Shown: positions 1 through 8,200 of the stretch, in pieces
Layout: each line of letters opens with the position of its first letter
Position numbering within the stretch: the first letter of the stretch is position 1
NCBI GenBank assembly: GCA_937959375.1
Contig: CALGLS010000471.1
Coordinates: 1 to 11,580 of the forward strand
Source: an uncultured Saprospiraceae bacterium
GTDB taxonomy: Bacteria > Bacteroidota > Bacteroidia > Chitinophagales > Saprospiraceae
Reading direction: 5' to 3'
Length of the DNA: 11,580 nucleotides
Program-made: the position numbers and the translations under genes
The notes under the pieces: model-generated
Database searches by the model: none
What the model saw: only the letters and a program-made list of their open reading frames with translations
What the model was told of the DNA's origin: nothing

Positions 1-410
1 CCTGAACCTTCTAGTTGTAAAGATTGACCTGCAGGAGTTCCACTTGTTTCAGATACTCCGACATCTACAGAAGTCATTCCAGAAGCAGGGCCGTTGGTTG
101 CCGTAATTGTTCCTTCATAACTTAAGAATTCTATAACTACACCTCCACAAACTAATGCTAAACCATCTGGTGCGCCATTTTGAAGTCCAGATTGCAAAAA
201 GCTTACTGCTCCAAAGCCCATTCCTTCATCATCTATAGTTCCGGATAATGATATGGTGTTATAACTGGTACCATTGCTACCGTTATATAAAATAATTTCG
301 CAAGTAGATAAATCAAAACCAGCAGTTCCTGCTACTTCTACAAATTCACCTGCATCTGTTCCAGCGTTGTCATAATGAAATTCATTAATCCATACCGATG
401 GTGCTGGAGC
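1..410 (-). other. LTD (lamin-tail-like) domain segment of the adhesin, cut by the window edge
   Basis: The last readable part of the giant protein matches the bacterial LTD pattern: 'WINEFHYDNAGTDAGEFVE', then 'LYNGSNGTSYNTISLSG', 'LQNGAPDGLALV', 'IEFLSYEGTITATNGPASG', and 'GTPAGQSLQL'. This order is typical of LTD domains in secreted Bacteroidota and gammaproteobacterial proteins, where they accompany nucleases or large adhesins. No nuclease domain is visible here. The domain seems nearly complete at the left edge. Confidence 0.8.
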
Positions 411-3400
411 AGCGCCACCACCACAGTTGTCTGTAGCAGTAGCTTCGCCTGTATCCATAGGATCGGTACTGTCAATACAACCAACCGTTAAGTTTGCAGG
501 ACAAGTAATTACTGGTGGAGTATTGTCTTCGACCGTTATTGTTTGTGTGCAAACAGCCGTCGTTCCACAGGCATCAGTATTCGTCCAAGTTCGTGTAATT
601 ACATATTCATTTTGAGCACAACCCATACCTTGTGTAGTAAGATCCACAAAAGTAATGTTGAAACCTAGATTACAATCTGCGGTCCCTGTTGCCATTCCTG
701 TATCTGCTGGATCGGTAGATGCATCACATGCAGTTATTACATCAGCAGGACACGTAATGGTTGGTCCAGCTGGGCCTTCTACTGTAATCAACTGCGAACA
801 AGCAGCTGTGTTTCCGCAAGCATCTGTTGCTGTCCAAGTTCTTGAAATAACATACTCAGCACAGACATCTGGCGTACTGGCATCAACGAATGTAATCGCT
901 AGAGCGCCGCCAACTGAGCAGTTGTCTGTAGCTGTAGCCATTCCCGTATCTGCAGGGTCGGTGCTATCAGTGCAGCCCACCGTTACGTTTGCAGGGCAAG
1001 TAATTACTGGAGGTGTCGCATCAACGACTACATAATCTATAGGACAGTCTTCCGTTTCTCCAGTTATTGGATCAGTAACTGTGAAGGTTCGAGTAATGGT
1101 TCTTGCTGCAGCAACACACCCCGGTCCAGCATCATCTGTATCTGCAAAAGTAATAACAACAGGATTACAACTTCCATCAACCGTACCACCTTGCGCTGTA
1201 AATTCAGCCAAAATAGCTGCTGCATCTGCTAAGGCAGGTACTTCTTCTATGCATGATAAATTAACTGGTCCAGTAGGACAAGTCACCATTAACATGCAAC
1301 AAATTGGGTTAACATAAATATAGTCTGTTACACTACCAGTACAACCATTTGCATCTGTAAAAGTATAAATAACAGGGACGTTGCCACCAGCAGGAGCTGA
1401 AGCTGTAGGATCAAAACTAAAGGTCATGCCATTGCCATCATCGGATACACCTGTACCGGAATAAACACCGCCTACAGGCATTCCACCACCTAGTCCGGTC
1501 TGAACTGGATCAGAAATACATACATCAGGGGTTGGTGCGGTAAATGTTACTACTGGGAGTGCAAATACTTCTACAAAGACAGAAGCGGTATTCGAACAAC
1601 CGTTCATATCTGTAAATGTATAAGTCAACTCATGAACTCCAACTCCTGCATCCATTGTATTAAAATCATAAGTTCCATTTCCATTATCCGTTACACCAGG
1701 ACCAGCGTACTCACAAATTTCAGCTCCTGCGAAAGGAGGTGGTCCACATAGAGGAGCGCCACCACTCAGGTTTTTAATATTTCCAGCATCTAAACAAAAG
1801 TCTCCGGGGTCGTCTAGTGTAACAACAGGTAAAGCGAAAACTTCTACCAAATCAGAGCCACTCCCCGTGCAACCATTTGTATCTGTGAAAAAATAAATTA
1901 GCACATGTGTTCCGACACCTGCTACTGCTGGGTCAAAATCATAGGTCATTCCATTGGCATCATCAGTCACACCTGGGCCCACATACATACCACCCATTGG
2001 GGTTCCACCTCCGATATCAACTAACTCATCTGCATCAATACAAAGATCATCGGGAGCACTATAAACTATCGTTGGTATGGCAAAAACTTCAATATCATCC
2101 ATCGCGGAATTTGAACATCCAGATGCACCTACTGTATATGTAATCGTATGCGTTCCAACTCCAGCGGCGGCTGGATCAAAATTATAAGTCATTCCATCTC
2201 CTCCATCGACTACACCTGAGCCCGAATATACACCGCCCATTGGAGTTCCTCCTCCGAGTCCTAATTGAACACCTGCTGATATACAAAGATCAGCGGGTGC
2301 AGAAAACATAGGGTTAGGAATATCAAAAACCTCTACCATGTCGGTACCAGTACCGGTACATCCATTAGTATCTGTAAATTGATACGATAGGGTGTGTACT
2401 CCTACTCCTGCGGCAGCTGGATCGAATTCGTAAGTAAAACCATTCGCGTCATCGGTAACTCCCGGTCCCATGTAAACACCTCCAAAAGGTGTTGCTCCGC
2501 CTTGTCCAGGTACAATTGGATCGTTTAAGCAAAGGTCAGGGAGTGCTGTAAATTCAATAGTTGGTAAAGCAAAAACTTCTACTAAATCAGAGCCAGATCC
2601 TGTACAGCCATTTGTATCAGTAAAATTATAAAATACCGTGTGAACACCTGATCCTGCTGCTGCTGGGTCAAAAGTATAAGTCATCCCATTAGCATCATCA
2701 GTAACGGCTGTGCCGGAATAAATACCACCTGTTGGTGTACCACCAGATAGACTTGTCTGTACACCTGCATCTTCACAAAAATCTGCTGAAGTGGTCATAG
2801 TCGTTGTTGGTAAACCAAATACTTCAATATCATCCATTGCAGATCCACTACAACCTGCTGCTCCGACTGTATAAGTAATTGTATGCACTCCTACTCCAGC
2901 TGATCCGGGATCAAAAGTGAACCCCATTCCATCACCACTGTCTGTGACACCTGGTCCAGAATAAACTCCACCAGCTGGTGATCCTCCTCCGTTTAAGGCC
3001 GTCACTGGAATATCATTAACACAAGCATCAGCAGGTGCAGTGAATGTAACAGTTGGACTTGCAAAAACTTGAACCATATCAGATCCAGTCCCCGTACAAC
3101 CATTCTCATCTGTATAAGCATAGAATAAAGTATGTGTACCTACACCAGCAGTCGCTGGATCAAAATTATAAGTCATTCCATTACCATTATCAGAGACACC
3201 GGGACCAGAATAAACTCCCATATCTCCAGTGATAGTCCCTTGCGAGGGAGTCCCTCCTCCAAGGTTAGCTTGTACCCCTGCATTAACGCAAAGGTCGGCA
3301 GGTGCTGTAAGAGTTGCTGTTGTTTCTATAACTGTTACATTTACGATAACAACTGTAGTACAATTATTCGCATTAGTAAGGGTAACTGTAACTGGATGTA

Positions 3401-4685
3401 CACCGGCACCTGCTGTAGGTACATCAAATGTAAATGAGTTATTGTCTCCGTTGTCAATTACATTTGCTCCAGAAAATACTGTTGAAGCCGCTGTAGGAGC
3501 TACTAATGGGCCAGCATTCGTAACAATTCCCTCATCGAGGCAATAGGTTTCTGGTAAGGTTACATCTATTGAAGGCGCACTTTGAGAAGAAATAGTTGTC
3601 ACTGCTGAAGGGCGACAGGTGCCATCCGTTGGTGTAGGGGATAAAACGGCATATATAAATCCTGTTGGATCTACAAAAGGAATAGATGCACCAACAAGAG
3701 CTGCGGTTGTATTACCACCTGTTAGACTTCCAAAAGGTACTGTACCTAATGAAGTTCCACCAGTATAAGGGTCGGCAGTAGCGCTTCCAAAAAACTTGAA
3801 TTCGATACCGAAATCTTGTTCCATGTTGGAGGTTCCATCCATGGTAATTAATCCTGTTGCAGTGATATTGAAAGGGTCATTTACGCAAACTGAAGTTTCA
3901 CTAGGAGATACTGCTCCGACTGTTGGACAGACGATCGCAGAACCCAATAAATTGCCTTGGGCTATTAAAGCGGCTACATAGCCTGCATAAGTTACTTCTG
4001 AATCATCACCAGCAGGAAACCAATTCGCTGTATTTAATATAGCTGCTTTGGCCGCTGCAACAGTTGCAAAAGGCATTCCTAGAGTATTAAATACACTATT
4101 ATCTACTTCATCAGAAGGTCCAGAACCTGCCCCTACAGCTATAGCTGTAGTACCATCAACAAGACCAGTAGGTAAGCTAGTATGGCTACTACTAGTTGAT
4201 GGATCTCCTGTCCACCCTGTAGAAGCTCCATTTATAGCAAAAAGAAAAGTAGGATTCAAAATAGGGTCTGTACCTCCGGTACCGTCTGTATCTTGAAAAA
4301 CTAAAATTTGGTCGCCAGTTGTTCCCAAAGCAAAGCTACCTAATATTCCAGCATCTGTATGCGTTGTAAATAGAGGGTCTCCTCCCCCATCTTCAAAAAA
4401 AAACATATCTCCTGCTGTAGCACCTGATGGCCCTACAATATATTTCTTAGCTCCTTCAGTACAAGGATTAAGAAAAGTACCAGTACCAGGTGTAGCTCCA
4501 CAATCTGTAAAGTAAATAGTAGTCCCAGCAACTAAATCTACAAAAGTAACAAATGCAAAGGCATCAGGTGTATCAGATTGATACTGAACAATTGCAACAT
4601 CTCCAGGTGCAAGGACAGTGCCTTGCGCATTTACATTGACTGAAAAAAGGCCAGCCAGTAAAAAGAGTAATAAAATTTTTTTCAT
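1..4685 (-). CDS. Giant secreted multidomain adhesin-like protein, 3' end beyond the window
   Basis: I read this minus-strand frame codon by codon from the ATG at 4685 to position 3 and found no stop, so it is an open partial gene of at least 1561 codons. It begins with a signal peptide (MKKILLLFLLAGLFSVNVNAQ). Residues about 22-255 form a domain with 'VAIVQYQSDTPDAFAFVTF' and 'GTTIYFTD', which resembles an LTD-like N-terminal module of Bacteroidota surface proteins. Residues about 255-375 are a linker with 'CVNDPFNI'. Residues about 376-1122 are nine tandem Ig/PKD-like repeats. Residues 1123-1219 are a module with 'CIEEVPALADAAAILAEF'. Residues 1220-1422 are HYR-like repeats, and from about 1425 an LTD-type domain follows ('VWINEFHYDNAGTDAGEFVE'). 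No catalytic domain is visible. A T9SS sorting domain is expected further downstream but is not seen. The likely role, adhesion or surface layer, is inferred from architecture. The gene stands alone behind a 577-nt gap. Confidence 0.93.
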   Translation of the reverse strand, partial: MKKILLLFLLAGLFSVNVNAQGTVLAPGDVAIVQYQSDTPDAFAFVTFVDLVAGTTIYFTDCGATPGTGTFLNPCTEGAKKYIVGPSGATAGDMFFFEDGGGDPLFTTHTDAGILGSFALGTTGDQILVFQDTDGTGGTDPILNPTFLFAINGASTGWTGDPSTSSSHTSLPTGLVDGTTAIAVGAGSGPSDEVDNSVFNTLGMPFATVAAAKAAILNTANWFPAGDDSEVTYAGYVAALIAQGNLLGSAIVCPTVGAVSPSETSVCVNDPFNITATGLITMDGTSNMEQDFGIEFKFFGSATADPYTGGTSLGTVPFGSLTGGNTTAALVGASIPFVDPTGFIYAVLSPTPTDGTCRPSAVTTISSQSAPSIDVTLPETYCLDEGIVTNAGPLVAPTAASTVFSGANVIDNGDNNSFTFDVPTAGAGVHPVTVTLTNANNCTTVVIVNVTVIETTATLTAPADLCVNAGVQANLGGGTPSQGTITGDMGVYSGPGVSDNGNGMTYNFDPATAGVGTHTLFYAYTDENGCTGTGSDMVQVFASPTVTFTAPADACVNDIPVTALNGGGSPAGGVYSGPGVTDSGDGMGFTFDPGSAGVGVHTITYTVGAAGCSGSAMDDIEVFGLPTTTMTTSADFCEDAGVQTSLSGGTPTGGIYSGTAVTDDANGMTYTFDPAAAGSGVHTVFYNFTDTNGCTGSGSDLVEVFALPTIEFTALPDLCLNDPIVPGQGGATPFGGVYMGPGVTDDANGFTYEFDPAAAGVGVHTLSYQFTDTNGCTGTGTDMVEVFDIPNPMFSAPADLCISAGVQLGLGGGTPMGGVYSGSGVVDGGDGMTYNFDPAAAGVGTHTITYTVGASGCSNSAMDDIEVFAIPTIVYSAPDDLCIDADELVDIGGGTPMGGMYVGPGVTDDANGMTYDFDPAVAGVGTHVLIYFFTDTNGCTGSGSDLVEVFALPVVTLDDPGDFCLDAGNIKNLSGGAPLCGPPPFAGAEICEYAGPGVTDNGNGTYDFNTMDAGVGVHELTYTFTDMNGCSNTASVFVEVFALPVVTFTAPTPDVCISDPVQTGLGGGMPVGGVYSGTGVSDDGNGMTFSFDPTASAPAGGNVPVIYTFTDANGCTGSVTDYIYVNPICCMLMVTCPTGPVNLSCIEEVPALADAAAILAEFTAQGGTVDGSCNPVVITFADTDDAGPGCVAAARTITRTFTVTDPITGETEDCPIDYVVVDATPPVITCPANVTVGCTDSTDPADTGMATATDNCSVGGALAITFVDASTPDVCAEYVISRTWTATDACGNTAACSQLITVEGPAGPTITCPADVITACDASTDPADTGMATGTADCNLGFNITFVDLTTQGMGCAQNEYVITRTWTNTDACGTTAVCTQTITVEDNTPPVITCPANLTVGCIDSTDPMDTGEATATDNCGGGAAPAPSVWINEFHYDNAGTDAGEFVEVAGTAGFDLSTCEIILYNGSNGTSYNTISLSGTIDDEGMGFGAVSFLQSGLQNGAPDGLALVCGGVVIEFLSYEGTITATNGPASGMTSVDVGVSETSGTPAGQSLQLEGS
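415..1030 (-). repeat. HYR-like repeats of about 82 residues, third copy cut short by an LTD domain
   Basis: Two full units and one partial unit are visible in the adhesin. Each starts with 'TPPVITCPAN' or 'GPTITCPAD', then 'STDPADTGMATATDNC', then 'ITRTWTxTDACGNTAxCxQxITV'. Units 1 and 3 are close at DNA level, for example plus 919-1022 against 425-527, spaced 495 nt, which is two units. Unit 3 stops right after 'ATATDNC' and runs through a Gly/Ala/Pro linker into the LTD-type domain. HYR modules are immunoglobulin-like extracellular adhesion folds; here they act as spacers in a long surface protein. Confidence 0.8.
1320..3570 (-). repeat. Nine tandem Ig/PKD-like repeats of about 80-90 residues
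   Basis: Inside the giant adhesin, a unit of about 240-275 nt recurs nine times. The protein consensus is: two cysteine-flanked segments ('ADLCVNAGVQ', then 'LGGGTPxGGVYSGPGVTD'), an aromatic strand ('GNGMTYxFDP'), 'AAGVGTHT', a Y-rich strand, 'TDTNGCTGSGSD', and a linker 'VEVFALP'. Linker copies lie near plus positions 1561, 1836, 2082, 2323, 2571, 2816 and 3061. The unit nearest the N-terminus (about 3320-3570) is the most diverged. The unit at about 1560-1835 is longer because of an insertion around 'CGPPPFAGAEICEYAGPGV'. Each unit keeps a pair of cysteines, suited to an exported disulfide-stabilised beta sandwich. The nucleotide sequences have diverged at third positions, so the array is old enough to be stable, apart from the block duplication listed separately. 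Confidence 0.9.
1841..3310 (-). repeat. Higher-order duplication: two copies of a three-repeat block, period about 735 nt
   Basis: Within the tandem array, units fall into three classes by their end segment: 'GTGSDMV' or 'GTGTDMV', then 'SAMDDIEVF', then 'GSGSDLVEVFALP'. The same class order occurs twice. Matching landmarks on the plus strand are 3068 and 2330 (738 apart), 2822 and 2087 (735 apart), and 2576 and 1841 (735 apart). The middle class also replaces the usual 'TDTNGC' strand with 'TYTVGAAGC' or 'TYTVGASGC' in both copies. This indicates that a block of about 245 residues was duplicated as a whole after the single units had diverged. Confidence 0.8.
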
Positions 4686-4974
4686 AATATTTTTTGGTTT
4701 GAATGGTTGTTCATTTAAATATTGGTTTGGATAAAACTTCTTGCATAAAAGCTTTATTCGCGAACGAGCTAACATTTCAGATTATTCTTGTTTAATGAGT
4801 CCGATTGATGAATCTTTTTTATAAAAAAACATGCGAATAGATAAGACTCCTAAAAGTCATATTTCAATAGACTGAAGGAATTTAATCTTAATGCTTTGGA
4901 GTTGAAAAACGTAAAATGGAATACGTTTTAGAAAGATGTGTTTTTCAACTTGGTTTTTTGGTTACTCATAAAAA
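4686..4974. other. AT-rich spacer upstream of the giant adhesin gene
   Basis: I see no convincing coding frame in this stretch. It must contain the promoter for the adhesin gene on the minus strand, but I cannot point to a clear Bacteroidota TAnnTTTG box at a suitable distance with a matching TTG upstream. It holds a small self-complementary T6/A6 tract near 4816-4830 and the nested inverted repeats at 4900-4950 described separately. Confidence 0.5.
4900..4950. repeat. Nested inverted repeats with a shared left arm (alternative hairpins)
   Basis: AGTTGAAAAAC at 4900-4910 is a perfect reverse complement of GTTTTTCAACT at 4940-4950. The overlapping left segment AAAACGTA at 4906-4913 is also a perfect reverse complement of TACGTTTT at 4922-4929. 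The two stems share bases and therefore exclude each other. The element ends 24 nt before the ATG of the small plus-strand frame at 4975, so it may be its leader, or an operator or terminator-type structure between the two large genes. The function is unknown. Confidence 0.55.
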
Positions 4975-5275
4975 ATGAGCATCAGTTTAAGGCAGTTAGT
5001 GGGAGACTATAAAGGTAAAAAAAATAGCTCTGATAGTTACAATTTCTTACGATTATTGGCGCATTTTAACTATAAAACACGCTTAATTTTTCAGAAATCT
5101 GATTTAAGACAGTATTTTGAAAAAAATAAAATTCAATCGTATTAATGACTCTTATTTGGCCTACCCTATTTTGGGTATTCAAGTCACGGACTCACTTAAG
5201 AAACCTTACTGGGCTTACCGATCCCAAAACGTTTTTCAAACGTTGGGACTCAATGATCCTTTTTATTTTTTATAA
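4975..5275 (+). pseudogene. Possible small plus-strand gene of about 100 residues, frameshifted at an A7 tract
   Basis: The frame starting at ATG 4975 gives 56 residues (MSISLRQLVGDYKGKK...) and stops at 5145. Another frame, open across 5090-5275, reads 'RINDSYLAYPILGIQVTDSL', then 'KKPYWAYRSQNVFQTLGLND', and ends 'PFYFL' at TAA 5273-5275. Removing one A from the seven-A run at 5120-5126 joins both into a single protein of about 99 residues with ordinary amino-acid composition and no low complexity. I do not recognise a family. The end overlaps the 3' end of the minus-strand VCBS gene by 13 nt, a convergent arrangement. It could be a decayed gene, a homopolymer sequencing error in a live gene, or chance; no Shine-Dalgarno site is visible. 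Confidence 0.35.
5222..5248. terminator. Strong hairpin just past the 3' end of the VCBS gene
   Basis: TCCCAAAACGTTT at 5222-5234 pairs with AAACGTTGGGA at 5238-5248 across a 3-nt loop, with a two-base bulge. It lies 14 nt beyond the stop codon of the VCBS gene, where a terminator is expected. The minus strand has no T run directly after the stem, while the plus strand has a T-rich tract from 5258. It therefore fits a weak or bidirectional terminator between convergent transcripts. It also lies inside the possible plus-strand small gene. Confidence 0.45.
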
Positions 5276-8200
5276 TTGATCAAATGTTGTTTATTAATTT
5301 CAAGGTTTTCAATTAATTGAGTTTGCCCATTTGGCCATTTAATTTCTAAGTTGCAAGCATTCGTGTTTCCTAATCCGAAATAAATCATTTTAGGGTGAAC
5401 CGATAAATATCCTGTGGTGCTATAAACTTCTTTCCACTTCTTTTGCCCATCTTGTGTTTGTATTGTTACACTTGCGCCTACTGCATCTTTTGTCATATTT
5501 TGAGATGGATCACCAATTAATTTTATTGCTATCCAGTTATTAGATAACTGTTCTGATTTATTTTCAAAGAGCCTTGCCTTATCCTGATAGTCATTGACAA
5601 TTACATCTTGATCACCGTCATTGTCCATATCAAAAAAAGCAGCAGACCGTGAGGTTCCAGAATAGTCTAAACCACCAGAACTATTCACTACTTCTAATAT
5701 TCCGTTTTCGTTTTTAAAGAGAATGTTTGATTCGGAATTACTTGATGCGTAAACAACTTCTCCTGTTGATTCTCCATCAAGGCTAGCGTAGTATTCATTG
5801 GAGGTACCGTAGACGCTGTACTGGTTCATTCCGGTAAGGCAATATAGATCGTCATCACCGTCATTGTCATAGTCAAAAAAGTCGGCGTCCCAAGACCAAC
5901 CCGTAGAGGAATAACCGCGACCAATGGCAGTTGATTTTTCAAAAGTAAGTTGTCCCTTTTCGTCTTGTGAAGAAATAAATAAATCATTGGCTTCGACTAC
6001 GCGCATGGTACCTAGAGAAGCAGGATCGAAGTGTGCTTGGGTATCTTCGTTTGGCATGACGTACTTGTCATCTTTTTCCATCACTACAATATTGGAAATG
6101 TAAAAATCAGGATATTGATCTTGATTTAAATCACTGATTCCAATATTCATGGTGTAGGAAGGTTTGTTGGTAGACAAGGAACTACTTGCATCCGTAAAAG
6201 TTCCATCTTGATTATTGAGGTAATAAGAGTTAGTTCCAAAATCATTTCCAACAATAATATCTTGCCAGCCATCTCTGTTGATGTCAGCGTGTCCAACAGC
6301 TTGTGTCCAACCAGAGTTTTCTAAACCAGAACCTTGTGATACTTCTTCGAAAACGAAATTCCCTAGGTTTCTGAACAATTTATTTTTGCCTCCGTTGGTG
6401 TTATGTCGTTTTAATGTTGGAAGTTCTCCTTTTAGGTAATTTCCAAAATAACCAATGTAAATATCGGCCAAACCATCTTTATCAAAGTCGATAGAAGTCG
6501 CAGGACCACCTACCATTTCTTCCCCACCGAGTTTGGCTTTATTGGTCATGTCTTCAAACGTTCCGTCTCCTTTGTTGCGGTAGATGCGATGCTTGTCGTT
6601 AGCATAAGAAATGAAGATGTCTTGCCAGCCGTCATTATCAAAATCTAGGATGATGGGTTGGCGAGTTTCTCCGTAGTTTCCGTCTGGGCGTTTCCAATCG
6701 AGACCTGATTCTACGGTTATATCTTCGAGTTTTTTTCCGTTTATATTTTTGTAAAGTCGGTTACCACGTCCGCCTAGCATCAGTACGTCAGCGAAACCAT
6801 CATTGTCAATATCTTCAGCAGCTACTCCTCCCCCACCAAATGCTGGAGGGATGGATAGTCGTGCTACATTTTCGTTTTCATTTTCTTTGATCACGCAAGC
6901 TCTAATTAATCTGCTTAGCCAATCTGAATTTCGATGTTCAAAATTCAAGTTCATTTGGTTAGAAACATCTTCAAACACTGTTCTAGTATTTTCATTGTTA
7001 TTAGATAGCGTTGATACTATTTCAGATTTACTGATATAGGCTGGAGCTGTTGCATGTTCGTTTAATTTTTGTTGAAATTGTCTGAGTGCATTTTCCACAT
7101 GTTTCACTTCCATCATTCCATCCCCTCGCGCTTTGGCATCTATGCCAGCCATGCGAAATACAATAACCGCAAACTGAGCTACACCTTCCACTAGCATTTC
7201 TAATGCGAAGGCATCTGGACTTGCAGTCAAATCTGTTTTTCGATCATCCAAGGCGTATTTTAAATATTTCCAGTGTAGGCCACTGTCGCGAAAAGCATCT
7301 AGGTCATAAGCTTCTATTGTAATTCTATTTTCAGGATCTAGATTAGGAAAATAAGTTACGTCTTCAAATTGATTGATGGTATGTGGCAGGTAAGCCTGAA
7401 CAGCTTGATAAACTTCTTTGTATTCGATATTTTTTTTGTTTTGCCGCAAGGCATATTGCTCAGCAGTCCCCAGCATATCCCCTGTGAATTGAGCCATAAA
7501 TTCGGTGTAGAAGTTGACGAGCTGTTTATTTTTTTGTGGGTCTGTTGGCCAAAGTATTTTTGAGAAATAGACTTGGATATTTCTAAGAAAAACAGCTTGA
7601 TTAATTTGGTTGTACTTTTCATAAGCCGTCAATTTTTGATTGATGAGCGCATAGATTATTGCTCGCTGATCGATTGGTTTTGCATTGTTGCTTTTCGCAA
7701 TAGCTGGTTCCACTTTTAAGTCGTTGAACAATGTTTTTATGGTAGCTTTGATGTGTTGTTCTTCTATTTGAAATTTGTTTTCTTTTCTAGCCAATTCATC
7801 TGCTCCTTGCAATAAAGCGATCACCGATAGGTCAATACTTTTTTTGAAGTAAGTCATCACTTCTTTATCTAAACTTGCTAGTGTTTCTGATTGAAAAAGG
7901 AAGGATTGTTGCACCGAAAGAATGGCTCTAAAGGCATAGGCGATGGAGCTGTATTGTCGATAATCTCTTTGGGTGATGAATAGCTTTTGGTTGGTGGCGA
8001 AGTTGATATTTATTCCTTCTTCAGTTTGTTGATAATTGAGAAAGTTGCTTTCTATTTTTTTAAATAGCGCTAGATCATCTAGTTTTTCGTTTTTGTTGTT
8101 CCTTGCTTTGGTATAGTCTATCCAGAGTTTTTTGACTAGGTCTTTTTGAAATGTCATTCGTTGGCTTCTGGCTTCGAAGTTTAGGGGAGTTCCGTAGAGG

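Noticed and set aside
1..410. LTD domain as evidence for an extracellular nuclease
   Set aside because: LTD domains often accompany nucleases, but no nuclease motif is present in the visible 1561 residues.
1320..3570. Regular repetition that might suggest a CRISPR array or non-coding satellite
   Set aside because: The period is about 245 nt, the repeats are translated without stop on the minus strand, and variation is of coding type.
427..4296. Plus-strand open frames of 61-126 codons opposite the giant adhesin
   Set aside because: They are antisense shadows of a repetitive, stop-poor minus-strand gene; they recur with the repeat period, lack start signals and have no protein-like domain content.
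5263..5540. T9SS sorting domain at the end of the VCBS protein
   Set aside because: The last 90 residues match ASPIC/UnbV ('IKWPNGQTQ' and following), with no 'PNPF' or 'GxYxxxL' sorting pattern after it.
6803..7622. Open frames on both strands inside the VCBS gene
   Set aside because: They lie wholly inside a 1036-residue gene with clear domains and have no signal of their own.
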